From Elusimicrobiales bacterium (lineage in GTDB: Bacteria > Elusimicrobiota > Elusimicrobia > Elusimicrobiales > UBA9959), in NCBI GenBank assembly GCA_024681855.1, contig JAILAB010000058.1, positions 1 through 64,000 on the forward strand: DNA of 64,000 bases, given 5' to 3'. Of this stretch, positions 17,418 to 26,020 are shown piece after piece (the stretch's first letter is position 1; every line of letters starts with the position of its first letter). The position numbers and the translations under genes were made by a program. The notes under the pieces were generated by a model. It searched no databases, was not told the DNA's origin, and saw only the letters and a program-made list of their open reading frames with translations.

Positions 17418-18291
17418 ATTCTTTAAGGCCTTTGTATATTGCGCTTATATCCTCGCCGCCATATCCCATGTTATTGCTTTTTTCTAAGAGCTCAAGCACT
17501 TTTTCTGTTACTGGAATGTATGCCTGTTTCTGTTCTGCGGCTGACATTATAAACCTAGCGTCTTTAAGCATGTGCTTAAGCGGGAATGCAGGCGGAAATT
17601 TCTTATCTAGAAGCAACGGGCGCTTCATGCTGAAATACCTGCATTGCAGCGCCGGGTTTGCGTCAAGCGTGTCAAACATAAGGGCAGGATTTATTCCGCA
17701 TGCTTCCGCAAATTCAGTGCCTTCCGCAATGGCAGATGTCATATGCCCCATTACAAGGTTTACACATAGTTTCAGATAGGAACCGGCAGGGGCTTTGCCC
17801 GCATGGATGACTTTGCGGCCCATTGAAAGCAGAATAGGCTCATGGCGGCATATCTCAGCTTCTTCGCCTCCTGCCAGTATTACTAGCGTTCCGGCTTCGG
17901 CTAAAGGCTTTGACCCTGAGACAGGGCAGTCTAAGAATATTATCCCTGTTTTAGAACATTTTTCTGCCAGCTGGCGCGTAAATTCTGGGGAAACCGTGCT
18001 CATATTGATGAACGTTTTTCCCTTGCATAGCCCTTCAAAACCGCCATTTGGCCCTTCCATTACTGCATCTACGGCTGCCGGATCTGAAACCATTGTTATC
18101 AGCACATCGCACCAGCCTGCCAGCTGTTTTGGCGTATATGAAACCCCACAGCCTTTTTCTGCAAAAGAGGCGGTCTTTTCCCTTGTTCTGTTATAAACGC
18201 ATACTTCATAGCCTGCTTTCAGAAGGTTTGAAGCCATTGCCTGGCCCATTATGCCTAGCCCGATGAATCCTATTTTTTTCTTTGTTTCCAT
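17407..18291 (-). CDS. NAD(P)-dependent beta-hydroxyacid dehydrogenase (3-hydroxyisobutyrate dehydrogenase / glyoxylate reductase family)
   Basis: Rossmann-fold dehydrogenase of the 6PGDH/HIBADH superfamily, 294 residues from the chosen start. Motifs: dinucleotide-binding IGFIGLGIMGQAM at the N-terminus, substrate-binding DCPVSGSKPLAEAGTLVILAGG, and the catalytic-lysine region PAGSYLKLCVN. The form of the SGSKPLAEAGTL loop is closest to the GLYR/succinic-semialdehyde-reductase branch. I start at the ATG at 18289-18291, which opens directly into the Rossmann motif and has AGGAG upstream; a longer frame reaches 18327 but adds a sequence with no family match. It overlaps the rluE end by about 20 bases. 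Exact substrate open. Confidence 0.87.
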   Translation of the reverse strand: METKKKIGFIGLGIMGQAMASNLLKAGYEVCVYNRTREKTASFAEKGCGVSYTPKQLAGWCDVLITMVSDPAAVDAVMEGPNGGFEGLCKGKTFINMSTVSPEFTRQLAEKCSKTGIIFLDCPVSGSKPLAEAGTLVILAGGEEAEICRHEPILLSMGRKVIHAGKAPAGSYLKLCVNLVMGHMTSAIAEGTEFAEACGINPALMFDTLDANPALQCRYFSMKRPLLLDKKFPPAFPLKHMLKDARFIMSAAEQKQAYIPVTEKVLELLEKSNNMGYGGEDISAIYKGLKEYEK

Positions 18292-18842
18292 AATTCTCTT
18301 ATCTCCTCTTGCGTAGCTTCGCGCCATTTTCCTTCTTGTATGCCGTCTAGCGTGAAAATTCCTATGGAATGCCTTATTAGCCTTAGCACCGGAAAGCCTA
18401 CCGAAGCAAGCATTCTTCGCGCTTGCCTGTTTCTGCCTTCCGTCAATATTATTTCAACCCAGCTTGTGGGGACTGTTTTTCTTTCCCTTATCGGCGGATT
18501 CCTTGGCGGCAAGCCGGGTTCTTCCATTAATCTGGCTTGGCAGGGCTTTGTGGGGCCGTCTTTGAGTATTATGCCATTTCTTAGTTTTTCTAATGCTTCT
18601 TCGGTTATTATCCTTTCAACCTGTGCCCAGTATGTTTTCGGCTGCTTATGTTTAGGTTCTGAAATATAAGCCTGAAGCTTGCCTTCAGATGTAAGCAGCA
18701 GAAGTCCTTCGCTGTCAGCGTCAAGCCTTCCTGCCGGATATATTTTTTTCGGCAAGCCGAAACATGCCAGAGACTTGTGTCCGTCTGCAGGAGTGAATTG
18801 TGAAAGCACTCCATAAGGTTTGTTGAAAAGAATTGTCGGCAT
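18270..18842 (-). CDS. rluE: 23S rRNA pseudouridine synthase, RsuA/RluE type
   Basis: 190-residue pseudouridine synthase without an S4 domain, as in E. coli RluE, which modifies position 2457 of 23S rRNA. Signatures: ILFNKPYGVLSQF, the catalytic loop YPAGRLDADSEGLLLLT with the catalytic Asp in GRLDADSEG, KTYWAQVER and EGRNRQARRMLASVGFPVLRLIR. Length and the missing S4 domain support RluE over RsuA or RluB. It is the first gene of a three-gene minus-strand run; no Shine-Dalgarno sequence is seen. Confidence 0.9.
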   Translation of the reverse strand: MPTILFNKPYGVLSQFTPADGHKSLACFGLPKKIYPAGRLDADSEGLLLLTSEGKLQAYISEPKHKQPKTYWAQVERIITEEALEKLRNGIILKDGPTKPCQARLMEEPGLPPRNPPIRERKTVPTSWVEIILTEGRNRQARRMLASVGFPVLRLIRHSIGIFTLDGIQEGKWREATQEEIRELWKQRKK

Positions 18843-18982
18843 ATTCTGCTTTTGCCTGCCTTAGCTCTTAAAACTGTTAGCGGAAACATTCCTTTGCTAT
18901 ATTCCTGTTCTGGCTGTTTTGCATCCAGAACTGTTTTTTTAAGTCCTTAAAGCAGGTCTCTCAATATGATATATTATATTCC

Positions 18983-20119
18983 ATGAGTTATGCATTTGTT
19001 AATAATCAAAAAGATTTTAATGCCTTGTGTTTAAGCATAGCTGCGCATCCTTATCTTTCAATAGACACAGAATCTAACAGCCTTTTCTCTTATAGGGACA
19101 GGCTGTGCGTGCTTCAGCTTTCTACAGAAAATATAAATGCTGTTGTGGATATGCTGGCCGTGGACCTTAAGCCTATTCTTCCGATTTTCGCAGATCCCAA
19201 AGTTGAAAAAATATTTCATTCCGCTGATTCAGATATCAGGGTTTTGAAAAGCGCAATGAAATGCCGTTTCGTAAATATATTTGATGTAATGATAGGGTCA
19301 AAGTATCTTGGCTTTGAGCGCTGCGGCCTTGATAGCCTGGTAAATCATTATTTTGGAATAGTTCTGAATAAGAAATACCAGAAGGCGGACTGGGGGAAAA
19401 GGCCGCTTACAAAAGCTATGCTTGATTATGCTGCCGGCGACACTATTTATCTTAAACGCTTGCGGGATTTAATATCCGCAGAGCTGAGCCGCCAGGGCAA
19501 GCTAAATGAGGCCATGGAGCATTTTTCCCATATAGCTGAAGTTGTTCCGCATCCTCATCCTAAGTTTGATAAAGAAGGATATCAGAATATACGCGGGGCA
19601 AGAAAACTTAACGGGCGTGGCCTTGCCGTGCTGCGGGAACTTTATCTTGCGAGGGAACAGGCTGCTATAAAAAGGGATCTTCCTCCATTTAAAATAGTTA
19701 GTGAAGATTATATGCTGCGCCTTTCCGCCGCTCCGACTGAAGCTTTGGAAAATCTGGCATCTTTTAGGGGATCATCTGATTATGTGATGGAAAACCATGG
19801 CCCATGGATAATGGAAGCTTTGAGAAAGGGTCTTTCCTGCCGTAAACTCCCTGCGCTGAAAGGTCGGGTATATGATGAAAAGAAAAAAATGGAGGCAGTA
19901 AGGGATCGTTTTCTTGCCATGAAAAAATGGCGCAAGGAAACAGCTGAGCGGCGCGGCATGTTGCCTGAAACAGTGCTGGAAACCTCACTTTTGGAAAAGC
20001 TTGCCTTTGCCCAGCCGTCGAGCATGGTAGATCTTGGAAAAATCAAGGGAATTACTCCGGAAAAGCTAAATGCTTACGGAAAAGGGCTTTTGGAATTTTT
20101 TAGAACTCATAAGCTGTAA
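18983..20119 (+). CDS. rnd: Ribonuclease D
   Basis: 378-residue 3'-5' exoribonuclease used in tRNA and stable-RNA 3' trimming. DEDDy motifs: SIDTESNS (Exo I), KIFHSADSDIRVL (Exo II), and LDYAAGDTIYLKRL (Exo III, Tyr and Asp). Two HRDC-like helical domains follow (LAVLRELYLAREQAAIKRDLPPFKIV and the C-terminal LDLGKIKG-type region). Length matches E. coli RNase D (375). The ATG is preceded by TGATATATT (18967-18975), an extended -10 that ends 7 bases before the start, with no Shine-Dalgarno sequence, so the message is probably leaderless. A terminator follows. Confidence 0.95.
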   Translation: MSYAFVNNQKDFNALCLSIAAHPYLSIDTESNSLFSYRDRLCVLQLSTENINAVVDMLAVDLKPILPIFADPKVEKIFHSADSDIRVLKSAMKCRFVNIFDVMIGSKYLGFERCGLDSLVNHYFGIVLNKKYQKADWGKRPLTKAMLDYAAGDTIYLKRLRDLISAELSRQGKLNEAMEHFSHIAEVVPHPHPKFDKEGYQNIRGARKLNGRGLAVLRELYLAREQAAIKRDLPPFKIVSEDYMLRLSAAPTEALENLASFRGSSDYVMENHGPWIMEALRKGLSCRKLPALKGRVYDEKKKMEAVRDRFLAMKKWRKETAERRGMLPETVLETSLLEKLAFAQPSSMVDLGKIKGITPEKLNAYGKGLLEFFRTHKL

Positions 20120-20147
20120 ATAGCTAAAGACGGCAAAATAGCCTCAT

Positions 20148-20186
20148 AGCCTGGTCTAATATAAAATACAAGGCCAGGCTTTTTTA
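20148..20186 (+). terminator. Rho-independent terminator of rnd
   Basis: AGCCTGGTC (20148-20156) pairs with GGCCAGGCT (20172-20180), one G-U pair, followed by TTTTT. Confidence 0.8.
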
Positions 20187-20218
20187 TTTATTGCCTGCTT
20201 CGTTTTATTGCAAAGACA

Positions 20219-20254
20219 TAAAAAAAGCCAGGGGAAGATTAACATCCTCTGGCT
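20219..20254 (-). terminator. Terminator of the tRNA-Tyr/tRNA-Leu transcript
   Basis: AGCCAGGGGA (20226-20235) pairs imperfectly with TCCTCTGGCT (20245-20254). The A-run at 20219-20225 is a U-run on the minus strand, about 100 bases beyond the tRNA-Leu gene. Confidence 0.75.
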
Positions 20255-20360
20255 CTTGCTTTGTTCGGCCTAAAAATTCTGTGACTATCTTGGGAGCGTC
20301 ATTTTTAGCCTTTTTTTGACATTTTAGTCATCGGCTCTCGTCGTAGACACATAAAAAAAC

Positions 20361-20444
20361 TGCGCGGAAAGGGACTTGAACCCTTAAGGCCTTTCGGCCA
20401 TACGGTCCTGAGCCGTACGCGTCTGCCAGTTCCGCCACCCGCGC
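20361..20444 (-). tRNA. tRNA-Leu (anticodon CAG)
   Basis: Class II tRNA, 84 nt, read on the minus strand. Acceptor GCGCGGG pairs with TCCGCGC (one G-U), D-arm GGCGGAACTGGCAGACGC, anticodon loop CTCAGGA, a long variable arm (GGCCGAAAGGCC) and T-loop TTCAAGT. The discriminator base is A and CCA is not encoded. It lies 10 bp after tRNA-Tyr in one transcript. Confidence 0.96.
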
Positions 20445-20454
20445 ATTGCAAACA

Positions 20455-20538
20455 TGGTTGGGATAGGATTCGAACCTATGTAGGGCAGGGCCCGACGGTT
20501 TTACAGACCGTTGCTTTTGACCGCTCAGCCACCCAACC
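20455..20538 (-). tRNA. tRNA-Tyr (anticodon GTA)
   Basis: Class II tRNA, 84 nt, minus strand. Acceptor GGTTGGG pairs perfectly with CCCAACC; anticodon loop CTGTAAA; long variable arm; T-loop TTCGAAT; discriminator A; CCA not encoded. First of two tRNAs behind a clear promoter. Confidence 0.96.
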
Positions 20539-20587
20539 AGGGTGAGTTTAAATTTATTTAAAGAACTTAAACTGCAACAACATAAAT

Positions 20588-20616
20588 AGTATAGCAAAAA
20601 AAATTTTCTATGTAAA
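20588..20616 (-). promoter_or_regulatory. Promoter of the tRNA-Tyr/tRNA-Leu unit
   Basis: Minus strand: TTTACA (20611-20616), 17-base spacer, TATACT (20588-20593), with TG one base before the -10 (extended -10 TGCTATACT). Predicted start about 42 bases before tRNA-Tyr. Confidence 0.75.
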
Positions 20617-20710
20617 TCTTTTGAATGCGCCCGTACATTAATTAATATTGTAATCCTAAATAATGCAATATTCTGAATTAAGAGCATTATGCCGCGCCAT
20701 ACAGGCAGTG

Positions 20711-20788
20711 ATGCTGCCTTATGCGCATATCGTAAATGCTTAATCCGAAAGAACCGGAAGAAATTGAGCGCATAAGCTGCATTTTTTT
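20711..20788 (+). ncRNA. Candidate structured RNA or terminator-like element
   Basis: A perfect 9-bp stem, CTTATGCGC (20718-20726) with GCGCATAAG (20768-20776), is extended by ATGC/GCAT outside a small internal loop and is followed directly by a run of seven T (20782-20788). The 41-base apical part holds a small inner hairpin TCCG-aaagaac-CGGA. The layout resembles the 3' end of a small RNA on the plus strand, but no promoter or gene feeding it was identified. It could also be a chance inverted repeat. Confidence 0.35.
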
Positions 20789-21020
20789 CAATTACATAAT
20801 CCCTTTAATGAGTGTCAGAATACATGAGAGATCAAACCGCATATAAATGGAATATTTATGATATATGACCCTATTTGAAGCGTAGTAAAATTAGTATTGC
20901 CTCCGGAGCAGATAAAACGAAAAGTTTTCAGCCCAAAAACAATCAATGTTTTTTATAAACCGTTGCGCTTAACCGTTTAGCGTGCGTTGTTTTTTAAGCA
21001 TGGATTTTTTTAGATTATTT

Positions 21021-21029
21021 TGCTATAAT
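21021..21029 (+). promoter_or_regulatory. Extended -10 promoter for the small RNA candidate
   Basis: TGCTATAAT, a perfect extended -10 (TATAAT at 21024-21029) in an AT-rich stretch; no -35 match at normal spacing. Predicted start near 21036. Confidence 0.6.
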
Positions 21030-21035
21030 TTTAAT

Positions 21036-21167
21036 AGAAGAAGAAATGTAGTATAAGCGCAAGGTAAAAGCGCATTAACGATCCCGGGGCCGGACTGTAT
21101 TTCCCAAAACCCCCAACCCAAACCCTAAAAAGACGCACAATGCGTCACCAGTCCGGCCCCCCTTTTT
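21036..21167 (+). ncRNA. Candidate small RNA with 12-bp closing stem and C-rich loop
   Basis: About 130 nt between a strong extended -10 and a U-tract. GGGGCCGGACTG (21086-21097) pairs perfectly with CAGTCCGGCCCC (21149-21160), followed by CC and seven T. Inside lie an unpaired tract of four C-runs separated by A-runs (21103-21125) and a small hairpin GACGCA-caa-TGCGTC (21132-21146). No convincing reading frame is present. It matches no RNA family I know (not 6S, SRP, RNase P or tmRNA). It could instead be a leader for the lipoprotein gene at 21224, but a separate -10 box lies directly after the U-tract. Transcription is inferred. Confidence 0.55.
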
Positions 21168-21223
21168 TTCTATAATATACTGGACGCTCTTTTTCATATA
21201 TAATGTTTAAGGCGAAAGATATT

Positions 21224-22129
21224 ATGCTCAGATTCCTTTTATTATCCCTTGTATTGTGCCTTGCTGCATGTACTGGCAGCAAGAAATTTTCTTTTGTTCA
21301 TGTTGATTTTCCAGATAAATCTCCTTCTGAGCTTGCTTCCGAAAAAAAGTCGGCAAATCCTGAAGAATCTGCGGAATACATCGCTGACGAATCTGAACAT
21401 CCTGAGGATGAGCCTGTAACGCAGTTTGAAGTAGCTGAGGCGGAAAAAGACAGCGATGAAGTTTATTCCATAAGCGAAGGATACAGGCCTCATGCCCCGG
21501 AACCTCAGAATTTCGGAGGAGATGGCAAAATAACCATATTCCGCAATGGCACAAAGGAGAAAATAACCGTAACTTACAGGAAAAAAGACGGCACTTATGA
21601 TCATGATGCTTTGGAGAAGATAAACCATATAATGCGCTGTTATGATGATGACAGCGAAATTGAAATGGCTATAAAACTCATTGAGCTGCTTGATGCCGTA
21701 GACGATCATTTTGGCAGGAAAGGAATAACTTTACTTAGCGGATACCGGACTCCGGAATATAATAGAAAAATAAATGGTTCTGCAAAAAACAGCCTGCATT
21801 TGCTGGGCTGGGCCGCTGATATAAGGATTCCAGGAGTAAAAGCTTCAAGAATAAGCTCGTATGTTAGAAATAAATATGCCGGTGGGGTTGGCTATTATCC
21901 TTATTTGGGATTCGTGCATATAGATGTTGGAAATGTCCGCTATTGGCAGCAGACAAGAAGACGCGGTAAAGTCAAGCGCAAAGCGGCTGTAAAACGAAAG
22001 GCAGCAAAAAGAAAATCATCAAAAAAATACACTGTCAAGTCTCAGCCGAAGAAATCTGTAAGGAAACAGGCTCGGAAAAGTTCCGTAAAGTCAAAAAAGA
22101 CTTCTTCGAGGCAAACTAAAAAAAGGTAA
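21224..22129 (+). CDS. Lipoprotein with YcbK/peptidase M15-type domain and basic C-terminal tail
   Basis: 301 residues. Lipoprotein signal MLRFLLLSLVLCLAAC, then an acidic linker (Glu/Asp-rich, residues about 25-90). The DUF882/peptidase M15 domain follows at about residues 110-250: LLSGYRTPEYNRKINGSAKNSLHLLGWAADIRIPG and GGVGYYPYLGFVHIDVG, with the zinc-binding His/Asp/His (SLH, AAD, VHID). The family cleaves or trims peptidoglycan (MepK-like). The last 55 residues are a Lys/Arg/Ser-rich tail. A longer frame begins at 21203, but a -10 box TATAAT overlaps that ATG; the ATG at 21224 has AAGGCG upstream and gives a canonical signal. Tail function unknown. Confidence 0.82.
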   Translation: MLRFLLLSLVLCLAACTGSKKFSFVHVDFPDKSPSELASEKKSANPEESAEYIADESEHPEDEPVTQFEVAEAEKDSDEVYSISEGYRPHAPEPQNFGGDGKITIFRNGTKEKITVTYRKKDGTYDHDALEKINHIMRCYDDDSEIEMAIKLIELLDAVDDHFGRKGITLLSGYRTPEYNRKINGSAKNSLHLLGWAADIRIPGVKASRISSYVRNKYAGGVGYYPYLGFVHIDVGNVRYWQQTRRRGKVKRKAAVKRKAAKRKSSKKYTVKSQPKKSVRKQARKSSVKSKKTSSRQTKKR

Positions 22130-22209
22130 TATGCCGCAAACTGTTTGCTGATATGTGCTGTTGAATAGATTTATATTTGAAATTTACGTTTTTTTAGGCT
22201 CATTTATAA

Positions 22210-22247
22210 TTAGCAGTCTTGACAAAAGAGTGCTAACAATGTATACT
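22210..22247 (+). promoter_or_regulatory. clpB promoter overlapped by a CIRCE operator (HrcA site)
   Basis: TTAGCAGTC (22210-22218), nine bases, GAGTGCTAA (22228-22236): the CIRCE inverted repeat with a single mismatch from TTAGCACTC-N9-GAGTGCTAA. The 9-base spacer contains a perfect -35 TTGACA (22219-22224); 17 bases on is TATACT (22242-22247). HrcA bound here would occlude RNA polymerase, giving heat-shock control of clpB. Confidence 0.92.
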
Positions 22248-22299
22248 TTTAATGCAAAGAGAAAAGCCGCATGGCTAATCTCGGCAAAAGGAGCATAAA

Positions 22300-24891
22300 A
22301 TGAGCATAAGAATGGATAAATTTACAGTTAAAGCGCAGGAAGCAATACAAGCCTGCGAAGAGGAAGCTGAACGTTTCGGCAATCCTGAAATCCGCCCTGT
22401 ACATCTTTTCCTTGCTCTTCTTCAGCAGAAAGATGGGCTTGTGCCTGACATAGTTAAAAAACTTGGAGGGGATTTTAATCGCCTTCTGTCAGATACTGAA
22501 AATTTTTGCAAAAGCCTGCCCAAGACACAAGGCGGCGACCGCTATTTTTCCCAGTCTTTGAGAAAAGTTCTTGAACAAGCCATTCAGGAAATGGATAAGT
22601 TCAAAGATGAATATGCTTCTACTGAGCATCTTTTGCTTGCGGCTGCCGCAGTAGATGGGGATGTGAAAACAATTCTTGGGCAGAACGGAATGTCCCGTGA
22701 TTCAATTTTGAAGGCATTGCAGTCAGTGAGAGGGAATCAGCGTGTGACTGATCAGAATCCTGAGGCAAAATATCAGGCTTTGGATAAATATGCTAGGGAT
22801 CTCACTGATGCTGCCAGAAAGGGCAAGCTAGATCCAGTGATAGGCCGCGATGAGGAAGTGAAGCGTGTTACTAGGGTGTTGAGCCGCCGCACTAAAAACA
22901 ATCCTGTTTTAATTGGCGAGCCTGGCGTGGGAAAAACTGCAATCGCGGAAGGCATAGCCCAAAAGATTGTAAGCGGAGAAGTTCCGGAAAACCTGCGCAA
23001 CAAGCGTCTTGTAGCTCTTGACTTGGGTTCCATGCTGGCTGGAGCAAAATTCCGGGGCGAATTTGAAGACCGCCTTAAAGCCGTATTAAAGGAAATAGAG
23101 AAGTCTGATGGCGGAATAATCCTGTTCATAGATGAACTGCATACTCTTGTCGGAGCAGGAGCGGCTGAGGGAGCGATTGATGCCTCTAATATGCTGAAGC
23201 CTGCTCTTGCCAGAGGCGAATTGCGCTGCATAGGCGCGACTACGCTGAACGAATACAAAAAATACATTGAGAAAGATGCCGCACTGGAGCGCCGCTTTCA
23301 GCAGGTTTATGTTGGAGAACCTACGGTAGAGGATACAATATCAATATTGCGTGGAATTAAGGAAAAATATGAGATACACCACAGCGTGCGAATAAAGGAT
23401 TCCGCAATAATTGCCGCAGCGCGCCTTTCAAACAGATATATCACGGATCGTTTCTTGCCGGATAAAGCCATAGACTTGGTAGATGAGGCTGCGGCCAGTC
23501 TGCGCATAGAGATAGATTCCATGCCTGCGCCTCTTGAAGCCGTTGAGAGAAAGAAAATACAGCTTGAAATAGAAAAACAGGCTCTAAAAAAAGAAGAAGA
23601 CCAGGCCAGCAAAGACCGCCTTGCCGCTGTGGAAAAGGAGCTTGGAGAGCTGAAAGAAAAATCCGCAGGCCTGCATTTGCGCTGGAAAGCAGAAAAAGAA
23701 GTAATAGCGGAAATAAAAGCTGTCAAGCAGGAAATGGAAAATCTTCGCCATGAGGAAGAAACGGCCCGCCGTAAAGGAGATCTTTCTAAGGCTTCTGAAA
23801 TACAGTATGGCAAAATACCGGCTCTTAAAAAGAGACTTGATTTAGCTAATGCCAAAATGGATAAGTTTAAGAAAGACGGCGGGGCTATGCTCAAAGAAGA
23901 AGTTGACGAGGAGGACATAGCTAAAATAGTTTCCCGCTGGACAGGCATTCCTGTTTCAAAGATGATGGAAGGCGAAATGGCGAAGCTGGTTCATATGGAA
24001 GACAGCCTCCGTACACGTGTGGTCGGCCAGGATGAGGCTTTGAAACTTGTTGCAAACGCTGTGCGCCGCAGCCGTGCCGGAATAGGCGAGGCGGGAAAAC
24101 CCATAGGCAGTTTCCTGTTTCTTGGGCCTACCGGCGTAGGCAAGACGGAACTTGCGCGTGCTCTTGCATCTTTCCTTTTCAATGACGAAAAAGCCATGAT
24201 TAGGATAGATATGTCAGAATACATGGAAAAGCACAGCGTTGCCCGTCTTATAGGAGCTCCTCCGGGCTATGTGGGTTATGATGAAGGCGGTCAGCTTACA
24301 GAGCATGTCCGCCGCCGCCCGTATTCCGTCATTCTGTTTGATGAGGTTGAAAAAGCTCACCCGGATGTGTTCAATGTTTTTCTGCAAGTTCTAGATGATG
24401 GCCGCCTTACTGACGGCAAAGGCCGCGTTGTGGACTTTAAGAATACACTGATAATAATGACGTCCAATATCGCTTCCGGTATGATACTGGAAAATTCCGG
24501 CTCTCCTGAGAAGATAAAGCAGGCTGTTCAGGGCGAACTGCTTAATCACTTCCGACCGGAATTTTTGAACCGCATAGACGAAACTGTCGTGTTCAATCCT
24601 TTGGGCAAAGATGAGATATCAAAGATAATTGATATGCAGTTAGCCCGTCTGCTTAAAGTTCTTGACCAGCGTGGCATAACTTTAACGCTGGATCAGTCCG
24701 CAAAGGATGCGCTGTTTGCCGCAGGGTACGACCCGCAATACGGAGCCCGTCCTATGAAGAGGGCTTTGCAGAGAATGGTTGAAGACCCGGTTGCCCTTAA
24801 AATTCTGGAAGGTGCGATAAAATTCGGCGACACGGTCAAGGCTGCCGCCGGACAGGATGGTCAGCTGGCATTCTACAAGCCTAAGGCGTAA
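22300..24891 (+). CDS. clpB: ClpB protein disaggregase
   Basis: 863-residue AAA+ chaperone that pulls proteins out of aggregates together with DnaK. Order: Clp_N double repeat (residues 1-145), first AAA+ domain with Walker A GEPGVGKT (206-213) and Walker [11 protein letters not shown], the coiled-coil M domain (about 410-525, rich in Glu/Lys), second AAA+ domain with GPTGVGKT (609-616), [20 protein letters not shown], and the ClpB-small C-terminal domain ([13 protein letters not shown]). Length is typical. AAAAGGAG precedes the ATG. It is a single-gene unit between a CIRCE promoter and a strong terminator. Confidence 0.98.
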   Translation: MSIRMDKFTVKAQEAIQACEEEAERFGNPEIRPVHLFLALLQQKDGLVPDIVKKLGGDFNRLLSDTENFCKSLPKTQGGDRYFSQSLRKVLEQAIQEMDKFKDEYASTEHLLLAAAAVDGDVKTILGQNGMSRDSILKALQSVRGNQRVTDQNPEAKYQALDKYARDLTDAARKGKLDPVIGRDEEVKRVTRVLSRRTKNNPVLIGEPGVGKTAIAEGIAQKIVSGEVPENLRNKRLVALDLGSMLAGAKFRGEFEDRLKAVLKEIEKSDGGIILFIDELHTLVGAGAAEGAIDASNMLKPALARGELRCIGATTLNEYKKYIEKDAALERRFQQVYVGEPTVEDTISILRGIKEKYEIHHSVRIKDSAIIAAARLSNRYITDRFLPDKAIDLVDEAAASLRIEIDSMPAPLEAVERKKIQLEIEKQALKKEEDQASKDRLAAVEKELGELKEKSAGLHLRWKAEKEVIAEIKAVKQEMENLRHEEETARRKGDLSKASEIQYGKIPALKKRLDLANAKMDKFKKDGGAMLKEEVDEEDIAKIVSRWTGIPVSKMMEGEMAKLVHMEDSLRTRVVGQDEALKLVANAVRRSRAGIGEAGKPIGSFLFLGPTGVGKTELARALASFLFNDEKAMIRIDMSEYMEKHSVARLIGAPPGYVGYDEGGQLTEHVRRRPYSVILFDEVEKAHPDVFNVFLQVLDDGRLTDGKGRVVDFKNTLIIMTSNIASGMILENSGSPEKIKQAVQGELLNHFRPEFLNRIDETVVFNPLGKDEISKIIDMQLARLLKVLDQRGITLTLDQSAKDALFAAGYDPQYGARPMKRALQRMVEDPVALKILEGAIKFGDTVKAAAGQDGQLAFYKPKA

Positions 24892-24918
24892 ATAGAAAGT
24901 AAATTATTAAAGCATATA

Positions 24919-24953
24919 AAAAGGCATTCCTGTCAGACAGGGGTGCCTTTTTG
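24919..24953. terminator. Bidirectional terminator between clpB and the DUF3990-type gene
   Basis: AAAAAGGCATTCCTG pairs with CAGGGGTGCCTTTTT (two G-U pairs) around a 5-base loop, with A-run left and T-run right. It serves the converging genes on both sides. Confidence 0.8.
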
Positions 24954-24958
24954 ATATT

Positions 24959-26020
24959 TTATCTGTCTTTGCTCTGCTCTTCCTCTTTCAATGTTTCTTT
25001 TTTCCGGCTTTCTATATAAGCCTTGATGTCTTCGTATTCAAAATTTGGCGGGCTGAAATAATCGGCATATTCTTTTTTTATTTTGTCAAAAACATCGTAT
25101 TTTTCAAATATTTCAATGGCTTTTCTGCCAGAAATTTTTTCTCTTTCCCTAAACATTTCAAGCCCGGAAATGTAATAATCATCAGCAAGGGGTAAAATGG
25201 AATCAGCATCAGGATAAATGAAACTGCCTGATTTCATTTCGCTTATAAGCATTTCGCCTAATGCCGCGCTGCTGAAACGCCAGACTTTGTAATATTTGTT
25301 TGAAAGAGCTTCGTAAACTCTGGAGCGGTATAGCTTTTTGATTAATTCTTTGCAGGGCAGCCCTGTTTTTGTCGCCGCATATTCAATAATGTTATATGCG
25401 ATTTTTTCCAATGTCAGATAAGAAGGCTCTTCAACGCCGCAAGCGGAAATGTCTCTGTCATGCGGAGGAAATGAACCAGTCATCGTTTTCCAGTTTTCAT
25501 AGGTTTCAGAATCCTTATCATCCGCTTGTTCTTCGTAGACAGGCTGGGCCTGATTATCTTTTATTTTCAAATAAGAAAGTGATTTCTGTGTTTTGAAGAT
25601 TATCTGCCTTGGCCTGGGAATTTCTTTAAAATTATCGTAGTCTGTTTTGCCGTATTTGGAAGATTCCCTTACAATGAAGTTAAGATAATCTTCCACTGTT
25701 GGAGCAAAAGAGTATACAATATCATAATTCCCCTGGCCTTTTCCTGCTCTTGAATCCATTACATAATCTGCCCATGAATTGTCCGGATGCTCAAATTTTT
25801 TTACATTAAGTTCTTCGTCTGCCTTTTCGGACATAAATTCATATACATTGACATATCCTGTCATGTCAAATCTGTATATGCGTTCTTTTAAAATCATTCT
25901 GGCAAATTCAAAGTCATTTGTTGTTGAAAAGCCAAGCCCGCTGTCAGAAAATATGGTCTGAGGCCGTATTTCCGGCTTTTCTCTTTCCGCAGTTGCTGCC
26001 TTGTATACAGTCATGCTCAT
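24959..26020 (-). CDS. DUF3990-type (ART-like) protein with C-terminal DUF3791-like region
   Basis: 353 residues, three parts. Residues about 1-170 match the DUF3990 pattern: GLGFSTTNDFEFARMIL (family DFGxGFYxTT...A), VNVYEF, SWADYVMDSRA (family eWldFVxxNR), YDIVYSFAP, and RQIIFKTQKSLSYL. DUF3990 is related to ADP-ribosyltransferase folds and is often found in toxin-like or phage-like contexts. Residues about 200-270 (AYNIIEYAATKTG, YRSRVYEALSNKYYKVWRFSS) and 300-345 (ISGRKAIEIFEKYDVFDKIKKEYADYF) resemble the DUF3791-type modules encoded beside DUF3990. A TATAAT overlaps an ATG at 26027-26029, so I start at the ATG at 26018-26020, 7 bases after that box; the longer start adds three residues. 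Family link is by recalled pattern; function unknown. Confidence 0.6.
   Translation of the reverse strand: MSMTVYKAATAEREKPEIRPQTIFSDSGLGFSTTNDFEFARMILKERIYRFDMTGYVNVYEFMSEKADEELNVKKFEHPDNSWADYVMDSRAGKGQGNYDIVYSFAPTVEDYLNFIVRESSKYGKTDYDNFKEIPRPRQIIFKTQKSLSYLKIKDNQAQPVYEEQADDKDSETYENWKTMTGSFPPHDRDISACGVEEPSYLTLEKIAYNIIEYAATKTGLPCKELIKKLYRSRVYEALSNKYYKVWRFSSAALGEMLISEMKSGSFIYPDADSILPLADDYYISGLEMFREREKISGRKAIEIFEKYDVFDKIKKEYADYFSPPNFEYEDIKAYIESRKKETLKEEEQSKDR

Noticed and set aside
20328-20687. 119-codon minus-strand frame covering the two tRNA genes
   Set aside because: It reads through both tRNAs; the translation includes tRNA-derived sequence and is not a protein gene.
22773-23948. Long open frames on the minus strand inside clpB (164 and 213 codons)
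   Set aside because: They lie antisense to conserved ClpB motifs, have Ser/Arg-rich nonsense-like composition and no ribosome sites.
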